7,318 bases of DNA, from NCBI GenBank assembly GCA_003661905.1, contig QMXA01000046.1, positions 1 through 7,318 of the forward strand. Reading direction: 5' to 3'. The notes below the pieces were generated by a model that was not told where the DNA came from, made no database searches, and saw nothing but the letters and a program-made list of their open reading frames with translations. The stretch's first letter is position 1. Each line of letters begins with the position of its first letter. The stretch is from Thermoprotei archaeon (GTDB lineage: Archaea; Thermoproteota; Thermoprotei_A; Sulfolobales; Ignisphaeraceae). Both the position numbers and the translations under genes were made by a program. This document shows positions 1 to 4,336 of the stretch, one piece after another.

Positions 1-24
1 AAAGTCGTCAGTTCCTATTATCAT
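1..24 (-). CDS. 5' end of a gene running off the left edge (unknown product)
   Basis: On the minus strand an ATG at 24-22 opens a frame that reads M-I-I-G-T-D-D-F and then leaves the window. It is preceded, at an 8-base spacing, by AGGGTGAT (40-33), a very good archaeal Shine-Dalgarno sequence, which is the main reason to call a start here. Only eight codons are visible, so no family can be assigned. A short hydrophobic beta-strand start followed by Gly-Thr-Asp-Asp is compatible with several nucleotide- or metal-binding families, but that is a guess. The gene is divergent from the sirtuin gene to its right. Confidence 0.5.
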
Positions 25-32
25 ACTGAGTT

Positions 33-40
33 ATCACCCT
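33..40 (-). promoter_or_regulatory. Shine-Dalgarno sequence of the left-edge gene
   Basis: AGGGTGAT on the minus strand contains the GGTGAT core complementary to the 3' end of archaeal 16S rRNA. It ends 8 bases before the ATG at 24-22. It fixes the start of the truncated left-edge gene and indicates that this gene, unlike the sirtuin and coaBC, is not leaderless. Confidence 0.55.
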
Positions 41-223
41 ATGAAAGGAGTATGTGATAAAGTAATAAGTATGAATCTTCATATAGGTCTGGATATTCTA
101 TCAGAAATCATATCTAGATTGAATGTTAGTGCCTTACTAAGTTCACATATCTCCATAAATAACCCATGTATAATGCGTAAAAATAGCACAATCATAATCA
201 ATACACCTCCATTAGAACGAGGT

Positions 224-244
224 ATATACAGCTGTGTATATTTA
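224..244 (+). promoter_or_regulatory. Sirtuin promoter: TATA box overlapping an inverted repeat
   Basis: TATATTTA at 237-244 is centred about 24 bases before the TTG start at 264, the spacing expected for a leaderless archaeal transcript. The left half of this box is one arm of a perfect inverted repeat, ATATACA-GCTG-TGTATAT (224-241, 7-base arms, 4-base spacer). A palindrome laid over a TATA box is a typical position for an archaeal repressor site, but the AT-rich context makes a chance repeat possible. The rest of the intergenic stretch (25-223) shows no convincing gene. A reading frame at 41-298 is judged spurious because it has no recognisable motif, crosses this promoter and runs into the sirtuin gene. 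Confidence 0.4.
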
Positions 245-263
245 GATACTTGGGATGTAAGGT

Positions 264-1028
264 TTGAGTTTACAGACCCTAGTAAGGAAAGCTGCTAAAA
301 TTATTGGAGATTCCAATTATGTAGTGGTATTTACTGGTGCTGGGATTTCAGCAGAAGCAGGTATTCCAACATTTAGAGGTGCACAAGGGCTTTGGACTAA
401 GTATAGGCCAGAAGAATTAGCGACTCCTAAAGCTTTTAAGAAAAATCCTAAGAAGGTATGGGAATGGTATGTGTGGAGATTGGAGATTATTCTTAGATCA
501 AAACCGACTTTAGCTCATAGAATAATTGCAGAGTTAGAAAGACGAGGAATAGTTAAAGTAATCATAACGCAAAACGTCGACGAGCTCCACCAAGATGCAG
601 GATCTAGGAGAGTTATAGAACTTCACGGATCTATAAGAAGAGCTCGCTGTACTAAATGTAGCTACAAAACTAAACTAATGGAAATACCTAGAGAAATACC
701 GCCTCACTGCCCTAAGTGTGGAGCTCTTCTTAGACCAGATGTTGTATGGTTTGGTGAAGAAGTGCCGAGAGTAGCGTTTGAAGAGTCCATGAGGGAAGCA
801 TCAATATGTGATTCCATGATTATTATAGGGACTAGTGGAGTAGTATTTCCAGCAGCATACATACCTATTATAGCTAAGTCTAAGGGAGCTATATTGATAG
901 AAATTAATCCATCTAGATCAGCATTAACATCATATGTTGATATACATATAGGAACTGAAGCTAGTAAAGCTCTAAAGGCTATATATCTAGAGCTCAAATC
1001 CTTAGGTATTATTAATGATAGAGACTAG
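264..1028 (+). CDS. cobB: NAD-dependent protein deacylase, sirtuin (Sir2-Af1 / SIRT5-like class)
   Basis: Sirtuins remove acyl groups from lysine side chains, consuming NAD+ and releasing nicotinamide and O-acyl-ADP-ribose. All core motifs are present in the 254 residues: NAD-binding GAGISAEAGIPTFRG (25-39), TQNVDELH (102-109, with N104 and D106), catalytic H121 in ELHGS, a zinc ribbon (C129, C132, C149, C152), WFGE (162-165) and GTS (189-191). A Tyr-x-x-Arg pair (Y69, R72, in WYVWR) matches the acyl-pocket signature of SIRT5, E. coli CobB and Archaeoglobus Sir2-Af1, which suggests activity on succinyl or other acidic acyl groups as well as acetyl. The length is normal for the family. The TTG start is the only candidate between an in-frame stop at 258-260 and the conserved domain. 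Known crenarchaeal Sir2 deacetylates the chromatin protein Alba; acting on Alba here is inference. The stop codon overlaps that of the facing gene. Confidence 0.95.
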   Translation: MSLQTLVRKAAKIIGDSNYVVVFTGAGISAEAGIPTFRGAQGLWTKYRPEELATPKAFKKNPKKVWEWYVWRLEIILRSKPTLAHRIIAELERRGIVKVIITQNVDELHQDAGSRRVIELHGSIRRARCTKCSYKTKLMEIPREIPPHCPKCGALLRPDVVWFGEEVPRVAFEESMREASICDSMIIIGTSGVVFPAAYIPIIAKSKGAILIEINPSRSALTSYVDIHIGTEASKALKAIYLELKSLGIINDRD

Positions 1029-1750
1029 AGTTTTAGAGTAAAAACATCACCACCCCATATATCTCTCAAAAACCTAGTTTCGGATATGGTCCTGCCATCA
1101 AGATCTATGATCTTTATTGAACCTTCAATAGGGCTCTTAACACCATGTAGCGGAAGTATAACCACGCCATTAATTGATGTAGCTTCAGTAATTTTAGCTA
1201 CATTCCATAGCTCTACTTTAAAGCTTCTAGGTACTCCCTTAATTACAATGAAATCCTTTGAATTAGTTATGAAGTGATACTTAGGAATTATTTCAGTAAA
1301 ACCACTTTCTCTGACCCATCCAAGTCTTATAGCTGCAAAAGGTCCTTTATTAAAGTAAATTAGCTTTATGTTATGAAAACCCTTAGATAATTTAATTGAC
1401 TTACTATAGAATCTTCTGAGTGATTGTTCATACCAGGCATCTATAATTAATGTTCCATCTATCCAAAGTCGTGCCCCATCATCTACATCAATGAAGAATA
1501 CATAGTTCTCCTCATGCTCAATATTGAGAATTCCCTCCCATAGAACCGCAAACCTCTCGAGAGGTATATTAGGAGCTGGGTTATCATACCATACAAAGTT
1601 TATTTCTTGATCTATTCTTTGATGAGTAGGAGTATTATTTGTTACAATAGTTTCAGGATCAAGATTCTCTAGTTCTAATAGCGTATAGTACTTAGCTCTA
1701 AGGCCGTTTACACGTCCATGAACTATTCTCTCAATATAAGCTGTTTTCAT
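1025..1750 (-). CDS. PA14-domain protein, no signal peptide
   Basis: About two thirds of this 241-residue protein is a PA14 beta-barrel, a ligand- and often sugar-binding fold. The pattern is clear: GLRAKYY near the start, then FAVLWEG, YVFFIDVDDGARLWIDG, IIDAW, LSKGFHNIKLIYF and IRLGW. The adjacent Asp pair in DVDDG matches the calcium-coordinating Asp-Asp seen in yeast flocculin PA14 domains. The last roughly 90 residues look beta-rich and are unassigned. There is no signal peptide, membrane segment or sorting signal, which is unusual because PA14 domains are mostly extracellular. I place the start at the ATG (1750-1748), 6 bases after GGTG; a GTG at 1759 would add three residues but lies inside that Shine-Dalgarno sequence. 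It follows the acetyltransferase gene on the same strand after 71 bases and may be co-transcribed. The substrate is unknown. Confidence 0.8.
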   Translation of the reverse strand: MKTAYIERIVHGRVNGLRAKYYTLLELENLDPETIVTNNTPTHQRIDQEINFVWYDNPAPNIPLERFAVLWEGILNIEHEENYVFFIDVDDGARLWIDGTLIIDAWYEQSLRRFYSKSIKLSKGFHNIKLIYFNKGPFAAIRLGWVRESGFTEIIPKYHFITNSKDFIVIKGVPRSFKVELWNVAKITEATSINGVVILPLHGVKSPIEGSIKIIDLDGRTISETRFLRDIWGGDVFTLKL

Positions 1751-1756
1751 TATTAA

Positions 1757-1760
1757 CACC
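1757..1760 (-). promoter_or_regulatory. Shine-Dalgarno sequence deciding the PA14 gene start
   Basis: The minus strand reads AACCGGTGTTAATAATG. GGTG sits 6 bases before the ATG at 1750, good spacing for archaeal initiation, so the ATG is preferred over the GTG that forms part of the GGTG itself. Confidence 0.45.
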
Positions 1761-1821
1761 GGTTAGCATTAGTTAAGATTTACAATATTCGGCCCTAAAG
1801 CTCTATGTCTAATGAATTTTA

Positions 1822-2316
1822 TCACAATTCTTTAGCCATTACATACGCATCTTCACCATCGAGGTAATAAGATTTTATTATCTTGACTTTCTTAAAGCCT
1901 AGTTGTTCATACAATCTTATTGCCGGGATGTTACTTATCCTTACTTCTAGATAGACCTCACTAACGTTGTATTCTTTTTTAAGAGCATTCATTGCAGAGA
2001 TCATCAAAGCTTTGCCAATACCTCTTCGTCTAAATTTTTCAAGAACGGCTATGCTAATTACGTGTCCTAATTTTCGAATCCAGGGCTTTATATGACCTAT
2101 ACCTATCTCTACTCTACACATAACATATCCAACTATTTCTTCATTAATTTCTGCTACAAAAAATGCTTTATTCCATTTGCGTAAATGTTCAAGCCAAAAG
2201 AATCTTGGATAATGCTCTGGTAAGCATTTCATGTTTATTTCTATAATTTTATCTAGATCCATTTCGCAGGCATTCCTTATCGTGAATTCGTACTTCTTTT
2301 CCAATAACTCACCCAC
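1822..2316 (-). CDS. rimI: Ard1/RimI-type protein N-terminal acetyltransferase (GNAT)
   Basis: This 164-residue GNAT enzyme transfers acetyl from acetyl-CoA to protein N-termini. It resembles the Sulfolobus Ard1/NatA catalytic subunit over its whole length. Visible marks are LPEHYP (32-37), GHVISIAVLEKFRRRGIG (84-101) with the R-x-x-G-x-G acetyl-CoA loop (96-101), YLEVRISNIPAIRLYEQLGF (122-141) and the archaeal ending YYLDGEDAYVM (150-160). E34, H85 and E124 line up with residues I recall as catalytic in the Sulfolobus enzyme. The start is a GTG. A TTG at codon 5, preceded by GGTGAG only 3 bases away, is a less likely alternative. A leaderless message fits a TATA box at 2344-2351. The gene is divergent from coaBC and upstream of the PA14 gene. 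It is not the Pat-type lysine acetyltransferase known to modify Alba. Confidence 0.92.
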   Translation of the reverse strand: MGELLEKKYEFTIRNACEMDLDKIIEINMKCLPEHYPRFFWLEHLRKWNKAFFVAEINEEIVGYVMCRVEIGIGHIKPWIRKLGHVISIAVLEKFRRRGIGKALMISAMNALKKEYNVSEVYLEVRISNIPAIRLYEQLGFKKVKIIKSYYLDGEDAYVMAKEL

Positions 2317-2352
2317 AAACTTCTATAGAGTTCTTTACAAGAGAATATATTA
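2317..2352. promoter_or_regulatory. 36-base divergent promoter between rimI and coaBC
   Basis: Only 36 bases separate the two starts. For coaBC (+), TCTATAGA at 2322-2329 is centred about 27 bases before the TTG. For rimI (-), AATATATT at 2344-2351 is centred about 31 bases before the GTG. Each box therefore lies close to the other gene's start, so both transcripts must be leaderless or nearly so. The two promoters are likely to interfere with or be co-regulated with each other. Confidence 0.45.
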
Positions 2353-3651
2353 TTGCTCACGCACGTTCTTATTAGGTGTCTGACACTGAATGAATTACAT
2401 CCATCTAAGAAAATTATTGGTGAAGAATCACTGACTCTAAGAGGTAAGAAAATAGTATTGGGTGTAACAGCTTCTGCAGCCATATATCGTTCACTAGATC
2501 TTGCTAGAAAGTTGATGAGAAGAGGTGCTGAAGTTTTCGTAGTGATGAGCGAGGAATCTTCGAGACTTATAAAACCTACACTATTTAAGTGGGCTACAGG
2601 AAATGAGGTCATACTAGATATAAGTGGTAATATAGAGCACATAACCTTAGCAAATCATTGTGACTGTTTCGTAATTGCTCCCGCAACTTTAAATACTATG
2701 GCTAAGATAGCTTGGGGAATTAGTGATACAAATGTATCCCTAGTAGCTCAGGCATTTTTAGGAGCTTCAAAACCTATTCTTATAGTACCTGCAATGCACA
2801 TCCATCTTTATAAATCACCTGTCATGAAACAAATAATGAGTAAACTACAATCTATGAACAATGTAAGTATTCTAGAACCTCTTATAGTTAAAGATAAAGC
2901 TATGTTTCCTCCTATTGAGTACATCGCAGATAAAGTAGAAGCTATTATTTTAAGAGGAGAGGATTTGAGGAATTATTCGATATTAGTAACAGCTGGCCCT
3001 ACAAGAGAATACATAGACCCTATTAGATTCATATCAAATCCTAGTAGTGGTAGGATGGGAGTTTCTATAGCAGCTGAAGCTTTCTATAGAGGAGCATATG
3101 TAGAATTAATCCATGGACCTCTAAGTATTGAAGTTCCTCTATGGATCACGAATTACAGTGTAGAATCAACAGAGGATATGTTAGAAAGGGTCAAAGTGCA
3201 AATAGCTCTACGTAAATTTGATATAATTATCTTAGCAGCTGCTCCAGCTGATTTTAAGCCTAGTGAAAGTTATGGAAAGAAACTAGAATCGGATAGAAAA
3301 ATAACACTAGAGTTAGTGCCAACACCTAAAATTGCTAAAAGTATTCGTGAAATAGATTCTGAAATATTCTTAGTGGGCTTTGCGGCTGAAACTGTAGATA
3401 CTAATGAAGAACTAATGAGAAGAGCCAAGGAAAAAATGGAAAAGTATAAATTCGACATAGTAGTTGCTAACATTGTTGGAAGACCAGGTTTAGGCTTTGG
3501 ATCTGAGTACAATGAAGTAGTGCTAATTCATAGAGATGGCGAAGTTAAGAAATACGGACCATCACTAAAGAGAGAAATTGCTAGGTTTATACTGGATGAG
3601 ATATTAAGAAAAATACGTTTCAAAAACACAAATTCCAGAAGTAGTAATTGA
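2353..3651 (+). CDS. coaBC: Bifunctional phosphopantothenoylcysteine synthetase/decarboxylase (CoaBC, Dfp)
   Basis: CoaB joins 4'-phosphopantothenate to cysteine using a nucleoside triphosphate, and the FMN-dependent CoaC decarboxylates the product to 4'-phosphopantetheine for coenzyme A synthesis. The CoaC flavoprotein domain covers about residues 30-200: KKIVLGVTASAAIYRS, catalytic H96 in IEHITLA, APATLNTMAKIA (109-120) and PAMH (146-149). CoaB covers about 208-425: LVTAGPTREYIDP, ISNPSSGRMG with N229 matching the acyl-phosphate-site Asn of E. coli, AAAPADFKPS with the following KK, PTPKIAK, VGFAAET and VANIVGRPGLGFGSEYNEV. The 432-residue length is typical. The conserved cysteine of the bacterial CoaC flap (C-G-x(n)-G-R-M) is not visible; the region reads KDKAMFPP. 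TTG at 2353 is the only usable start before the conserved N-terminus and fits a leaderless transcript. T-rich sequence at 3674-3683 may terminate it. Confidence 0.95.
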   Translation: MLTHVLIRCLTLNELHPSKKIIGEESLTLRGKKIVLGVTASAAIYRSLDLARKLMRRGAEVFVVMSEESSRLIKPTLFKWATGNEVILDISGNIEHITLANHCDCFVIAPATLNTMAKIAWGISDTNVSLVAQAFLGASKPILIVPAMHIHLYKSPVMKQIMSKLQSMNNVSILEPLIVKDKAMFPPIEYIADKVEAIILRGEDLRNYSILVTAGPTREYIDPIRFISNPSSGRMGVSIAAEAFYRGAYVELIHGPLSIEVPLWITNYSVESTEDMLERVKVQIALRKFDIIILAAAPADFKPSESYGKKLESDRKITLELVPTPKIAKSIREIDSEIFLVGFAAETVDTNEELMRRAKEKMEKYKFDIVVANIVGRPGLGFGSEYNEVVLIHRDGEVKKYGPSLKREIARFILDEILRKIRFKNTNSRSSN

Positions 3652-3706
3652 GATATCACTAATATACTTCAGGATTTTAGTTTACTGTAAAGAGTTCAAG
3701 ATCTAA

Positions 3707-3862
3707 ACGTATTTGTTAAGTGTAAACTTTGTACTAATCCCCACTAATTATAGAAGCACTAGAAAATACGGAAAAGCAATGAAACACTACAGGACTAAAT
3801 TGAGACTCAAGGCTTTTGTAAAATCTGGAGCCAGATGTAATCTTGGTACTACATATACTTAG
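3707..3862 (+). other. Open stretch, possible decayed transposase or other gene remnant
   Basis: After coaBC a frame stays open for 51 codons up to a TAG at 3860-3862, with a late ATG at 3779. Its ending reads RKYGKAMKHYRTKLRLKAF and then VKSGARCNLGTTYT, a basic, helix-like composition reminiscent of the C-terminal tails of archaeal DDE transposases. There is no catalytic motif, no good start and no terminal repeat that I can see, so it may be chance or a relic. The stretch from 3652 to about 3890 holds nothing else I can support. Confidence 0.15.
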
Positions 3863-3887
3863 AAATACCTAGGTCATTTTATTGACA

Positions 3888-3899
3888 CATAAAAAGAAA
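3888..3899 (-). terminator. Oligo-T terminator candidate for a minus-strand RNA
   Basis: The minus strand reads TTTCTTTTTATG directly after hairpin 1 of the structured RNA. Archaeal transcription ends at such T-rich tracts. It would give a minus-strand transcript of about 195 bases. It has no role if the RNA is made from the plus strand. Confidence 0.35.
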
Positions 3900-4087
3900 C
3901 CGTTTGTCCCTACTGCTTCATCCTATTTATAGCATAGTGTGTCTGTGGTAGGGACTTCCACCTCGTCCATAGGGATTTGGATAACCCTATGAGGTCATGG
4001 GTGGCTGTCGAGCCCAACGGCACGAGGCTCCCATCTAGATCGTGTCCTTCGGGCTCGGAGCACAGCTCCCATCACCCGCATACCCAT
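3893..4087. ncRNA. Structured non-coding RNA candidate, family unknown
   Basis: A GC-rich island (about 60 % GC over 3961-4080) between two convergent genes folds into three hairpins. (1) GTCCCTAC 3906-3913 pairs with GTAGGGAC 3948-3955. (2) CATAGGG 3968-3974 pairs with CCCTATG 3985-3991, extended by ACCT 3960-3963 with AGGT 3992-3995. (3) A long compound stem joins ATGGG 3997-4001 with CCCAT 4068-4072, GCTGT 4004-4008 with ACAGC 4062-4066, CGAGCCC 4009-4015 with GGGCTCG 4051-4057, and GGCACGA 4019-4025 with TCGTGTC 4040-4046. The strand is unresolved. The minus strand has a TATA-like TATTATAA about 26 bases before 4087 and a T-rich end at 3899-3888. The plus strand gains more G-U pairs (3914-3947, 3915-3946, 4020-4045, 4003-4067). 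I find none of the conserved cores of tRNA, 5S rRNA, SRP RNA or RNase P RNA, no paired C/D boxes and no clear H/ACA unit. The ends are estimates. Confidence 0.6.
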
Positions 4088-4108
4088 GAAAAACGCTATC
4101 ACAACTCA

Positions 4109-4119
4109 CTTATAATACT
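4109..4119 (-). promoter_or_regulatory. TATA box candidate for a minus-strand structured RNA
   Basis: AGTATTATAAG on the minus strand is a good archaeal TATA-like element. With the usual spacing of about 26 bases it would start transcription near 4087, just where the GC-rich island begins. A competing plus-strand element, TTTTATT at 3877-3883, would start transcription near 3906, also exactly at a hairpin edge, so this does not settle the strand. Confidence 0.35.
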
Positions 4120-4336
4120 TCCCCTGAAATAAAAGGATACAAAAGCTACAGTTTAATGTTTCTCCCCCAGGTCAGGATTATATGAGATCCCGAATATACG
4201 AGGAATTCATGCATAGCTCATTTCTTAAAATTCTTTGAATTATCGCAAATTCAGCATCTATACAGTAGTGGAAGTGAGTATATGGAAATTTCATTGAGAG
4301 GAATGGACTTTTAAAACTTAAACCCTTCAATGAGCT
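4120..4336. other. AT-rich intergenic region with no gene seen
   Basis: Between the structured island and the aminotransferase stop I see only short open stretches without motifs. One plus-strand frame ending near 4239 contains MRSRIYEEFMHSSFLKIL after an in-frame ATG at about 4182, too short to support. A C-rich run, CTCCCCCAGG near 4161-4170, stands out from its surroundings but has no pairing partner that I can find. Confidence 0.3.
4307..4327 (-). terminator. T-rich terminator candidate after the aminotransferase
   Basis: Ten bases past the stop codon the minus strand reads GGGTTTAAGTTTTAAAAGTCC, with two T-rich tracts, the usual archaeal termination signal. It would separate aminotransferase transcription from the structured island further downstream. 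Confidence 0.35.

Noticed and set aside
20..60. C/D-box-like sequences (GTGATAA, ATGATAAT, CTGA) near the left edge
   Set aside because: The boxes depart from consensus and the spacing does not fit C, D', C' and D order; the GGTGAT is better explained as a Shine-Dalgarno site.
41..298. 85-codon plus-strand reading frame before the sirtuin
   Set aside because: It has no recognisable motif or domain, crosses the likely sirtuin promoter and overlaps the sirtuin start, and it lies over the leader of the divergent left-edge gene.
3906..3955. Hairpin 1 on the minus strand, ending GTAGGG-ACA, as an H/ACA guide RNA
   Set aside because: The ACA after the stem fits, but the upper stem would be only four AT pairs, with no kink-turn, which is too weak for an archaeal H/ACA unit.
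3941..3965. Minus-strand GAGGTGGAAGTCC followed by ACAGAC, reminiscent of the RNase P RNA conserved core
   Set aside because: The two elements are only a few bases apart, the second lacks the GGCTTA that should follow, and the 5' and 3' ends of the island do not pair as a P1 helix would. Only a local resemblance.
4009..4057. tRNA or 5S rRNA in the GC-rich island
   Set aside because: No GGTTCGANTCC arm, no cloverleaf spacing, and none of the conserved 5S loop sequences on either strand.
4182..4239. Short plus-strand frame starting MRSRIYEEFM
   Set aside because: Only 18 codons, no ribosome-binding site, no similarity that I recognise.
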